Shown here: positions 10,827 to 19,310 of the stretch, piece after piece
How positions within the stretch are numbered: the first letter of the stretch is position 1
Layout of the letters: each line of letters opens with the position of its first letter
From: Emiliania huxleyi CCMP1516
Lineage: Eukaryota; Haptophyta; Isochrysidales; Noelaerhabdaceae
Assembly (NCBI RefSeq): GCF_000372725.1
Contig: NW_005196603.1
Span: 63,489 to 127,488, forward strand
Direction: 5' to 3'
DNA length: 64,000 nucleotides
Position numbers and translations under genes: made by a program
Notes under the pieces: generated by a model
What the model was told of the DNA's origin: nothing
Seen by the model: the letters and a program-made list of their open reading frames with translations, nothing else
The model's database searches: none

Positions 10827-11087
10827 TTAAACTGAGTTGCTCATGAAGCGGCGTCCAGCACCCGGATCGATTGCCATTTGCTGTCGCTTGAGCGACTCGG
10901 AAGCCGATGAGCCCGTCAACGGCGGCGGCAATGTGTCGATCAAGCTCTCTGGCAAGTCATCGTAGTCATTGGAAGGGACGATGCGCGCGCGTACTGTGGA
11001 GAACTGGAGCGCTGCCAGAGCTAGAGAGCTTGTACAAAGCGACGGCACAAGCAAGATCAGGCCTGCGACTGCGTGGATGCTCCACAT
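10827..11087 (-). CDS. Small secreted-type hypothetical protein
   Basis: An 86-aa frame starts at a true ATG with a good signal-peptide profile (MWSIHAVAGLILLVPSL then LALA). A short acidic/polar mature part without cysteines follows. No family is recognised. It may be only the first exon of a longer gene, since splice-like GT sites exist downstream. Confidence rests only on the signal-like N-terminus. Confidence 0.4.
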   Translation of the reverse strand: MWSIHAVAGLILLVPSLCTSSLALAALQFSTVRARIVPSNDYDDLPESLIDTLPPPLTGSSASESLKRQQMAIDPGAGRRFMSNSV

Positions 11088-11224
11088 ATGTGTGTGGAGT
11101 CGGGCTCGCTCGGGCCTCGGCGAAGAAGTCTCCTTGGCGCTTGGCTGCGTAACTAGTTTTCATAGTGTTACTGTTAGTGAAAACCGGCGATTCCGAAGCG
11201 CCCGTGGCGGGCGGTTCGCGAGAA

Positions 11225-11282
11225 GGTTCTCTCGAGGTTCTCGAGGTGGATATCCTTTGGCCGCGTTGGGTAGCGAGGATTG
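11225..11282 (+). repeat. Copy of TCGAGGTTCTCGAGGTGGAT repeat
   Basis: The block CTCGAGGTTCTCGAGGTGG, ATATCCTTTGG, CCGCGTTG matches the two tandem copies near 58.94 and 59.17 kb. It marks a dispersed repeat lying about 0.25 kb before the next gene's open frame. Confidence 0.6.
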
Positions 11283-11519
11283 GTGTGACGCGATCCACGC
11301 AGGCGTGGTTTCTGACGGCCGACCGTCAGTGCACGGAGTTGCCCCTTCTCCGACTGCCCCGGCTAGTGAAGGAGGGCGAGAGCGTTTGATTGCGTATCCT
11401 TCCGATCAGTATCATGGGAGCCTCAACATCAAGGGCTATGGCTGGCCCCGCTACCAATGTCAGCAGTGTGTGTTTGGCCAGAGCCCGATCCCGAGTATCG
11501 ACGGAAGCAAAACTGAAGG

Positions 11520-13319
11520 ATGCTCAAACTCGACTTTGGGGACTCCCATCGTACAGTCCCCGAACTTGCCAAAGTCGACGTGGGCCCCCCGATGATGCAA
11601 GTGAGCGCGCAGCTTGCGGAGCGCTGCGAGGAGCACAACAAGGACATCCGTCTGTTTGGCACGGGCTGGACCAACCTCGACATTCCGACGGTTAACTGCA
11701 GCACAAAGCCGGGAACATCCTACCCGCCATGGTGTAATGCACAAGAGTGTTCCTTTCCGACCTGCTTGTACTGGGACGACTCTCAGCTTGTTGGCACTAG
11801 CCCAGCGCAGGCCTTCCCTCGCAACTCCTTCGCGATGAAGAACTACGAGACGGCCTACGAGTGGGACCGCATCGAGCCCTCGGTCGTCACCGGGCTCGAC
11901 GTGCTGCCGGCGATCCCACCCGTGAACATCACCTTCAAAACCTTCAAAAGCTCCGCGGGCAAGTCCTGGAGCAACATCAGCGACACTTGTGCTGATGACG
12001 GCCAGCAATTGTGCTCGTACAGCCAGGTCTGCCCACTTGGGACGGGGAGCCCCCCCAACGGCGGAACGCAGAGCAGTCCCGGCCAGATTCCCCTGTGGAC
12101 GCCCGTCACGCGTCCAAACGGCATGCAAGACTGGGTGCGGGTCGGGAGCAGCGGACCAACGTGTATCAGCCTGCTCGACATCGGCTTCAAGGACCTGGAC
12201 GAGTACATCAAGACGACCGACAAGGACTGGGACCCCAACTCGATCTCGCACTATGCGTGCTGCCCCGTCCCCGAGCCTGCGCTTGGCATGAGCCTGCGCC
12301 GCCACATCCTCGAGTCCACCGCCCCGACGACCACGTCGCCGGCGAGCACGTACCAGGGCTTCACCGTGACTCTCACGTACTACGACGACCAGTTCCAGCG
12401 CACGAGCACGCGGCCGTTTGCCGTCATGCAGCGGATCCAAGAGGAGCTGGGCTCGGAGCGCAGCCAGTGGCTGCTGGGCGCCCACTCCGACGCTGGGAGC
12501 CCGGCGCCTCCACCAGCGACGTGCGATGCCGGCTTCCTCCCACTCAGCCAGACGAAGCGATGCAGCTACGGCGGGTACACCTGCGTCAAGGCTGCAGGCG
12601 ACGGAGGCCCCGATGGGCAAGACGGCGACGGCCCGCTGTGCTGCGATGGCCGGCATGCCGAGCTCCGCGCGTGCGTGCCGTGCGCGGAGACGCTACTGGC
12701 CAAGCCCGAGGACACCGAGACGACGCGCTACTCCTACACGACGCCAGGCACGTGCATAGTGGCGCATCGCGCGTCGAAAGAGGCGTTCTTCCTCGACAAT
12801 CGGACGGAGGTGACGGGCCTCCGCACGCTCGACGAGACGGACAAAAAGATCACGCCGTGCGAGGTGAGCTCGTCCAACCCACAGTGCGTGACTGAGGCGA
12901 TGGCATTCAAAAACATCAACGCCAGTCTCGACATCGACGCGAGCCCCGCCGGGCCGCGCTTTAAGGAGCTGATCAAGGGCAAGTGGGCCAAGCCCCAAAA
13001 TGGCGAGTCGTCGTACCGCCTGATCTTTGCCGAGCTCTATCGCCAGCTGTGGGCGCGCACGCAGCGGCTTCAAGTCGGCTACGTCGACCTCGAATCCAGC
13101 ACTGGGCCCGTCAATCTGATCGACGAGACGTGCGCGCTCGTGCGCTCGACGGTGACCAGCGAGGGGGCCAATGAGACCAAGTACTTTCTCGCCCCGGTCT
13201 CGTCGCGCGCGATGGATCTCTGCTGCCTCAACGCAGCCGGCAATCAGGGCAACGTCACGCTCGTTGTCGAGACCGGCCAGCTACCGCGGTACGAGTGTGA
13301 CCGCGTGCATCTGGGCTAG
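11520..13319 (+). CDS. Cys-rich extracellular-type hypothetical protein
   Basis: A 599-codon frame rich in Cys, Pro, Thr and N-glycosylation sequons, for example NISDTCADDG, CPLGTGSP, CCPVPEP, CDAGFLP...CSYGGYTC, PLCCDG and LRACVPCAE. The composition indicates a secreted or surface protein. No known domain is recognised. The start is unsafe: a stop (TGA, 11514-11516) directly precedes ATG 11520, and there is no signal peptide. A second plus frame ending at 11595 carries a Cys-containing stretch (GYGWPRYQCQQCVFGQSP) that looks like the preceding exon, so a short intron or a frameshift near 11560-11600 probably joins them. The C-terminus ends cleanly at 13319. Confidence 0.6.
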   Translation: MLKLDFGDSHRTVPELAKVDVGPPMMQVSAQLAERCEEHNKDIRLFGTGWTNLDIPTVNCSTKPGTSYPPWCNAQECSFPTCLYWDDSQLVGTSPAQAFPRNSFAMKNYETAYEWDRIEPSVVTGLDVLPAIPPVNITFKTFKSSAGKSWSNISDTCADDGQQLCSYSQVCPLGTGSPPNGGTQSSPGQIPLWTPVTRPNGMQDWVRVGSSGPTCISLLDIGFKDLDEYIKTTDKDWDPNSISHYACCPVPEPALGMSLRRHILESTAPTTTSPASTYQGFTVTLTYYDDQFQRTSTRPFAVMQRIQEELGSERSQWLLGAHSDAGSPAPPPATCDAGFLPLSQTKRCSYGGYTCVKAAGDGGPDGQDGDGPLCCDGRHAELRACVPCAETLLAKPEDTETTRYSYTTPGTCIVAHRASKEAFFLDNRTEVTGLRTLDETDKKITPCEVSSSNPQCVTEAMAFKNINASLDIDASPAGPRFKELIKGKWAKPQNGESSYRLIFAELYRQLWARTQRLQVGYVDLESSTGPVNLIDETCALVRSTVTSEGANETKYFLAPVSSRAMDLCCLNAAGNQGNVTLVVETGQLPRYECDRVHLG

Positions 13320-13941
13320 TCCACTAGCTAGAATACGTGTATGTCCAGTGCGAGCAGCGGTGCAAGACAGTCCCACCGTGCCACAGACCAGACCGCGGCG
13401 CCGTCGAGCGATCGGTTTGCAAATTCTTTCTGTTTAGTGCCAGTGCGCGCCAGTCCCGTGCCCAGTCAGTGTCGTGCGAGGGAGCTTTGTTGTAAAATTC
13501 TTTCTGTGCCTCTTGTTGTACCTGTGTCGGACCTGCGTGGGTCGTACCTGTGTGGCTTGTGCAGGTTAGCTTGTACCTGTGTTGAATTGTTTTTGTGTAT
13601 GTTCCTTTGTTCGAAAAAAGAAAGAAAACACGGCCCAAAGGAGGGATGGGAGGACGACACGCCGCCACCGCACAGGGATTTCACGGGAAGGAAGTACCAA
13701 AGTTCGACTTTTTGAGTCTACTCGAAAGAAAGAAAGAAAGAAAGCAGCCATCCAAACGAGGGATAGGGGAGGAGGACAGGGTCCCCACCTGCACGAGCAG
13801 GATTTTGGAAGGACGACCAGGGGCACAGGTGGGGCTCTCCTGCTCCTGACAAGGGACCGAGCGCTCGATTTTTTTGCGTGCTCCAACTGCCAACCTTCGG
13901 CTGGCCGCACTGCCACAGCTCGCAATTGTGTTTGACAGCTC
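13320..13941. other. Repeat-rich upstream region of G6PD
   Basis: No gene. About 13437-13510 is the fullest copy of the short dispersed repeat (GTGCGCGCCAGTCCCGTG, CCAGT, GTCGTGCGAGGGAG, then TTGTAAAATTCTTT). About 13605-13690 is the GAAA/GGGAGGGATGGGAGG repeat, with a decayed relative at 13725-13775. The region runs into the G6PD start at 13942. Confidence 0.6.
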
Positions 13942-15997
13942 ATGCCGGTCTCTGTGAGATACAGCACAGCCGCCGAACTGGTCTGCGGCGTGGCTGCTGC
14001 TTATCTGGCGCTCGCAGCGCTCCGCCGCCTCCTCTTAACCCATGAGCGCGGCTCGGGCGCCGAGTGGCATGATGGCTCTCGCGAGCCCAGCGTGTCCGTT
14101 CGTCATGACGTCTCGCGCGAGCCTCGCGTGGGTTTGCGAAAGCTCAAACGTCAGCCGAGCGAGCGGCACCACGATAACTCGGACTCAGACATGGACGATG
14201 AGCCCGAGTCGCCTAGTCAGACCGCCTACCGCCCGGTGCCAAAGTCGACCTGCGCGACGGTCCTCCTCTTTGGGGCCGACGGCAACCTCGCGTCCACGCG
14301 GGTGCTGCCCACGCTCCACCTGCTGTGGCAGCGAGAGCTGCTCCCGCCCGACCTGCTGATAGTCGGCTTTGCGCGGCCGGTGGGTGGAGGCGGCACGATC
14401 GCCGACACTGCCGCCTTCCGTGAGTATGTGGGGCGCTGCTGCGGCGGCAGCCCTGCCGCATTCCTGCAGCGCTGCCACTATGCGACGGGCCAGTTTGACG
14501 ACAGAGCCGCCGTGGGCCGCTGCCTGCAGCAGGTTGCGGGGCTCGAGGCGGAGCGTGCCGCTGGGCGCGCGGGCGGTTCGGCGGCGGAGGGGTGCGTGCG
14601 GATGTACTACGCCGCGGTCCCCGCCTTCATCTACGCGCCCCTCACGCGCGCCCTCTGCGAGAACGGCGTCGGCGCCGCGGACGGCGCGCTCAAGGAGCGC
14701 TTCGTGTTCGAGAAGCCTTTTGGGCACGACACGGCCTCGTGCGAGGCGCTCGTGGCGGACCTCGCGCGCCTGCCCGGCCGCGACGTGTTTTGGATGGACC
14801 ATTACTTGGGGAAGGAGCTCGTGATGAACCTGCTCATCCTGCGCTTTGTGCGAGAAAGCGGAAAGTCGCTCCTAGTCACACCTCTTCCCTCACGCCCCTT
14901 GCGAGCATAGGCAAACATCTGCTTTGGCTCGCTGTGGAACCGGCACGCTGTCAAGGCGGTGCAGGTCATCTTCAAGGAGGAGCGCGGCATCGAGGGGCGC
15001 GGCGGCTACTTCGACCAGTACGGCATCATTCGCGACGTGATGCAGAACCACCTGCTGCAGATGATGGCTCTCGTCGCGATGGAGCAGCCTCTCACTCTCT
15101 CCGCCGAGCACATCCGAACCGAGAAGCTCAAGGTGCTGCTAACCCTCAACCATAGGAGCAGCCGCTCTCGCTCTCCGCCGAGCATATCCGCACCGAGAAG
15201 CTCAAGGTGCTGCAAGCCATCGCGCCTCTCGCCGCCGACGACGTGGTGCTCGGCCAGTACAGCCGCTCGCAGGTGGGCTGCGGGTACCTCGAGGAGCCGT
15301 CGGTGCGCAACAAGGCCTCCTGCACCGAGACGTTTGCGGCGGCAGTGCTCCACATCGACAACCCGCGCTGGGCGGGTGCACGCCCGCTCGTCCTCGCGGC
15401 GGCGCCGCTCCGCCGTCTCTTCACACCTCGCGGCGGTGAGCAGGCGTCCCGTTCGTCCTCAAGGCGGCACAGGCCGTCACCGAGAACAAGGTGGAGCTGC
15501 GCATCCAGTTCCACGGAGTGCCCGGCGCCGTCGCGACGCTCCGCTCCTGCGAGGCGAACGAGCTCGTCGTGCGCGTGCAGCCCGAGGAGGCCATCTACTG
15601 GAAGGTGCAGAGCAAGGTGCCCGGCCTGCGCTCCGACCAGGTGGAGCAGGTGCGGATGGACCTCCTCTACTCGAGGCTCGCCAGGAAGCTCGAGCGCAAG
15701 CTGCCGCAGGCGTACGAGCGGCTGCTGCTCGAGGTGATTGCAAACGACCACTCCCACTTCGTCTCGCCGGAGGAGCAGCTCGAGGCGTGGCGCATCTTCA
15801 CGCCCGCGCTGCACCACTTGCGCGACGCGAAGCTGCCGCCGCACCGCTACCCGGTTGGCTCGCGCGGCCCCGCCGCCGCCGACCAGCTCGCGAAGCGGTA
15901 CGGCATGCGCAAGTTTGGTGGCGGACTCACTCCCTATGTCATGCCGTTCAAGCCGAGCCACACCCCAGGGGTCGTGCCGGCGTCGCGATGGAGCTGA
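13942..15997 (+). CDS. G6PD: Glucose-6-phosphate 1-dehydrogenase, membrane-anchored
   Basis: Catalyses NADP-dependent oxidation of glucose 6-phosphate, the entry step of the oxidative pentose phosphate pathway. Exons 13942-14847, 14911-15132, 15207-15375 and 15444-15997 give about 616 aa. Seen: dinucleotide fold GADGNLAS (about residue 110), EKPFGHD (about 257), the active-site signature DHYLGKE (about 286), [31 protein letters not shown], and FHGVPG. The first 30 residues hold a hydrophobic helix ([19 protein letters not shown]), and a charged about 70-residue linker follows. This suggests a membrane-tethered or targeted isoform rather than the cytosolic one. Introns 2 (15133-15206) and 3 (15376-15443) are flanked by imperfect direct repeats. 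For intron 2 the whole 3' end of exon 2 (about 55 bp) is duplicated, and splicing AAG|GTG to AAG|GTG restores the family sequence exactly. Confidence 0.92.
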
Positions 15998-16026
15998 GCG
16001 CGGAGTAATATTTCTACAGTACGACA

Positions 16027-17694
16027 GTGACCATATGTCTGCGCGCGCTCCGACCTCCGCTTACAGTACCCCAATCGCTCTGCCTCTGGCCGCCCGAGAT
16101 ATTTAAGCCTCGGACGCGGGAGCCTCGCCGCCACACGGCAGGGGTGACGGGGCCGCTGTGGAGCGATGTGGTCAGGGGAACGACGAGACACAAATGGGAC
16201 AAGCGCCAGCGGATCAAGGATCAACACGGCGAGCGCGAGATTGAATTCGCTGACGTGGATGATCATAACGTGGTGACAAAGACCGTCATGGGAGCGCGTG
16301 TGCGGCAGCAGGCGGGGGTGCCACACGGAGCGCACCACGAGAGGATCATGCGGGGAGAGGCGGGGAGAGAGACCCCGGGCGCCGCCACGAGGAGCGAACT
16401 CAGGGGCTGCCTCGTCTGTAAGGCCGCGAGGGACGCGGCGAGGAGGGCGGCACTAAAGCGAGACCCGCTGTGTCCAGTCGCGCGGAAAGCCGCGCAGCAA
16501 TGGACCGAGGAAGATGAGAACCCGCCTAGGGCGACAATGGCGCACTTGCTTAGCGGCGCCTGCCTGGGGAATAGGGAGCAGGCCAGATGGTTCCTCAGAG
16601 TGGCGCGAGCGCAGACGGGGACGGCGATCAGCAAAGTAGCCCAGGCGGCACCCGACTCCAAGGATACGCTGAAGACGCTGAGGAAAGCGCATGTCGCTGC
16701 GCTGAAGGGCTCACGCTATAGGGTGCTGGATGAGGACGGGTACGATGCACTAGCCCCAGCCGTCGGGGGGGTGTTGCCGGCGCTGGTAGATGATCTCTCG
16801 GAGAAGAGCCGGAGGGACCTTGGCGCCGGGGTCACGAGGAACTTGCAAGTTGTGGCCGAGGCGGCGACGGGAGCGGTGCAGAGGTGGATCCAGCTCAATG
16901 ATGAGGCTACGGCGCGCATAATGAAGAGAGAGGAACACATCGAGTGGCTGAGGAAGCTCTTCACTGGGTGGAAGGAGGCTCGGCCGGCCTTGAGGGAGTC
17001 GCGGAGGAGGAGGGATAACGGAGGTAACGTGCAGACAGGCCAGCAGCCAGTGGGACGAACGAGGGCCGCGACGGCGGCTCAAGCGGGAGGGAGCGGAGAC
17101 GGTGGGCAGCGAGCGAAGTGGGTGAGACTGATGATGCTCCTTCGACTTAGGGAGCGGTTCAGCTGCTGGGCGGGCTTCAGGCTGGTGCTCACGCGAAAAG
17201 GAATCGACGCGATGTACAAAGCATACAAGAAGAGGAGAAAGAAGAGGAGGGACGCCAGTGATGACGAAACAGAAGCTAGCGCAGACGAGGGCAGGGCAGA
17301 CCCGGGGACGGCGGAGTCGGAGCAGACGGCATCGGCCGCCGAGGAAACGTTGGGAAGAGGCACGAGGAGGGCGGCGACCTCGACCGACTATGGAGGACCC
17401 GTCACCAGACGACGCAGGGCAGACGACGGGGAGGCGGAGCAGACGCGCAGGGCGAGACGAGGGAGGGAGCAGGATGTTGCTGAGATCAGCAGGAGGATGT
17501 ACGACGAGATTAGGAGCAGCAGGGACCCGAGGGACCATGTGGAAGACGGCTAGTGCTAGTCCCCCATCGGGAGGACGACCCCGGCTAGTCGCCGACCACA
17601 CCCACAAAGAACCCTGCACAAAGACCGCAGGGCGGGGACCTGTTCCTTTTTACCCATCTCCTAGTAGAGGTGTCCGTTTTTATTTATTTATTTA
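16027..17694 (+). mobile_element. LINE-like retroelement 3' end
   Basis: An open frame to 17553 (about 500 codons, no real start codon) is very basic. It carries a Cys/His cluster, CLVCKAA...DPLCPVA...MAHLLSGAC, reminiscent of the CCHC finger after the reverse transcriptase of non-LTR elements. No reverse transcriptase motif is left, so this is a 5'-truncated copy or a remnant. The following 3' region (17632-17680, CCTGTTCCTTTTTACCCATC then GAGGTGTCCGT) recurs reversed at about 33001-33055. It ends in a TTTATTTATTTA tail at 17683-17694, typical of LINE 3' ends. It begins only about 30 bp after the G6PD stop. The assignment is inference from the finger, the basic composition and the shared tail. 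Confidence 0.5.
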
Positions 17695-17848
17695 GCCTCG
17701 CCGCTCGCCGGCTCGCCCTCGCGGCATGTACACACACCGCCCGTATCGTGGTCTCATGTGTCGTCATGATGGGGCCCGGCCGCGTGGCCCTGCCCCCTTC
17801 GGTCTCAGATCATCTTGCGGCTGCCGCGCGGTCCCCGAGCACGCTCCC

Positions 17849-19150
17849 TCACGGCGCCGCCGGCTTGCGGTTGTGAGCGAGGTGCGCCCGCATGAGGTGG
17901 CCCGCCGAGAGCGCTGCGAGGAGGGAGAGCTCGCCGGCGAGGACGGCGCCGGCGACGACGGTCGCCAGCTCTCGCGCGTGGCTGCCCGCCTCCTGGCCGG
18001 CGCCGGCGACGCCGAGCATCTCAAGGCAGGCGCGCTGCGGGGCGAGGATGGTTCCTCCGCCGACGGTGCCGACTTCGATCGAGGGCATCGTCACCGAGAC
18101 GTGCAGATCGGCGCCGCCGTTGGCGGGCTCGAGGAGCGTGATGCACTGGGAGGACTCGACGTTCTGCGCCGCGTCCTGCCCGCACGCCAGGTAGAGCGCC
18201 GTCACGATGTTGGACGCGTGCGCGTTGAACCCGCCCAGCGCGCCCGCCATCGCCGAGCCAATCAGATTCTTAGCGACGTTGAGCTCGCACGCGGCGGCGA
18301 CGGTCGTCTTGAGGACGGACTCGACGACGTGGCCGGGGATCGTCGCCTCCGCCACCACCGAGCAGCCCCGGCCCGAGATCCAGTTGACCGCCGCCGCCTT
18401 CTTGTCGCAGCAGACGTTGCCCGACAGGCCGAGCAGCTCGAGGTCGCCAAACGAGCCAGCAGAGAGAAAGTCGAGGACGGCAGAGACGCCCTTCGAGACC
18501 ATGTTCATCCCCATCGCGTCGCCCGTCGCGCACACGAAGCGCGCGTACGCGTACCGCCCCGCCACCGTCACGCGGCACGAGGTGAGCCGCCCGAAGCGCG
18601 TGGTCGTCGCAAACTGCTCCTGCGCCACCGCGAGATTGGCGGGGTCGTGCATCCAGGCGGCGAACGCCGCGGCGCGGATCGCGCTCGGGAAGCGGATCAC
18701 GGGCGCGCGCGTCATCCCCTGCGACAGAACCGCGGCCGACGCGCCGCCCGCCGCGGTGATGGCCTTGCAGCCGCGCCGAGTCGAGGCGATGAGAGCGCCC
18801 TCGACCGTCGCCAACGGGACCTGGTAGGTCTTACCGTTGAGCAGCAGCGGGCCAGCGACGCCGACGGGAAGCGGGATGTACCCGAACACCATCTCGGCGC
18901 ACGCGCCGTGCACCGCGTCGTAGTCAAAGCCCTCGTGCGGCACGCGGCCGACCGCCTCGGCCGACGCGACGCCGGGCTGGCGCTTGAGCCACTCGCGCCG
19001 GACGAGCACCGCGCGCGCGCAGTCACCGAGCTCGCGCTCGAGCGAGTGCACCGGGAGCTCGTCGCTGCAGACCTTCTCGACTACGGCGTCGACGCCATTG
19101 CCGACCGCTGTGTCTGTGTGAGCCACCGCTGTGTCTGTGTGAGCCACCAT
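17849..19150 (-). CDS. HMGR: HMG-CoA reductase, soluble catalytic domain
   Basis: Reduces HMG-CoA to mevalonate with NADPH, the committed step of the mevalonate/isoprenoid pathway. A 433-aa, single-exon class I enzyme. Seen: VEGALIAST with the catalytic Glu (about residue 113), DAMGMNMVS (about 213), SGNVCCDKK with the catalytic Lys (about 245), [41 protein letters not shown], and a C-terminal [12 protein letters not shown] carrying the catalytic His. No membrane segments precede it, unlike the ER-anchored animal, fungal and plant forms. An in-frame ATG at 19192 would add 14 residues. The start at 19150 is followed by a perfect 7-residue repeat (VAHTDTA twice) from a 21-bp duplication. The gene is head to head with the PI-PLC gene, with only about 160 bp between the starts. 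Confidence 0.93.
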   Translation of the reverse strand: MVAHTDTAVAHTDTAVGNGVDAVVEKVCSDELPVHSLERELGDCARAVLVRREWLKRQPGVASAEAVGRVPHEGFDYDAVHGACAEMVFGYIPLPVGVAGPLLLNGKTYQVPLATVEGALIASTRRGCKAITAAGGASAAVLSQGMTRAPVIRFPSAIRAAAFAAWMHDPANLAVAQEQFATTTRFGRLTSCRVTVAGRYAYARFVCATGDAMGMNMVSKGVSAVLDFLSAGSFGDLELLGLSGNVCCDKKAAAVNWISGRGCSVVAEATIPGHVVESVLKTTVAAACELNVAKNLIGSAMAGALGGFNAHASNIVTALYLACGQDAAQNVESSQCITLLEPANGGADLHVSVTMPSIEVGTVGGGTILAPQRACLEMLGVAGAGQEAGSHARELATVVAGAVLAGELSLLAALSAGHLMRAHLAHNRKPAAP

Positions 19151-19310
19151 CGCTCTGTCGAGCTCCTTGGAATTCGTTTTTCTTCTTTTCATTTTTCTTG
19201 GAGGAGCTCGAGAGCGGCTTCTCTTTTGGAAAGGAAAAAAGGTGTAAGAAACGCCGTGAACGTGACAACAATCTCGCTGCAACGACTCTCGAGAGCTTGC
19301 CTTTCTGAAA
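19151..19310. promoter_or_regulatory. Divergent intergenic region HMGR/PI-PLC
   Basis: The 160 bp between the HMGR start and the PI-PLC frame must hold the 5' leader and promoter of HMGR. If the PLC start is right, it holds those of PLC too. AT-richer than its surroundings, with no recognised motif. If PLC has an upstream signal-peptide exon, this region would instead be intron. Confidence 0.35.

Noticed and set aside
11460..12656. 398-codon minus-strand frame
   Set aside because: Antisense to the Cys-rich plus-strand protein. No motif, and composition is typical of an antisense shadow.
15133..15155. 23-nt intron in G6PD ending at CATAG
   Set aside because: Too short and would leave a 17-19 residue duplication in the enzyme. 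The 74-nt intron restores the family sequence.
16750..17619. 289-codon minus-strand frame opposite the LINE-like ORF
   Set aside because: No motif. The CCHC cluster and the shared 3' tail favour the plus strand.
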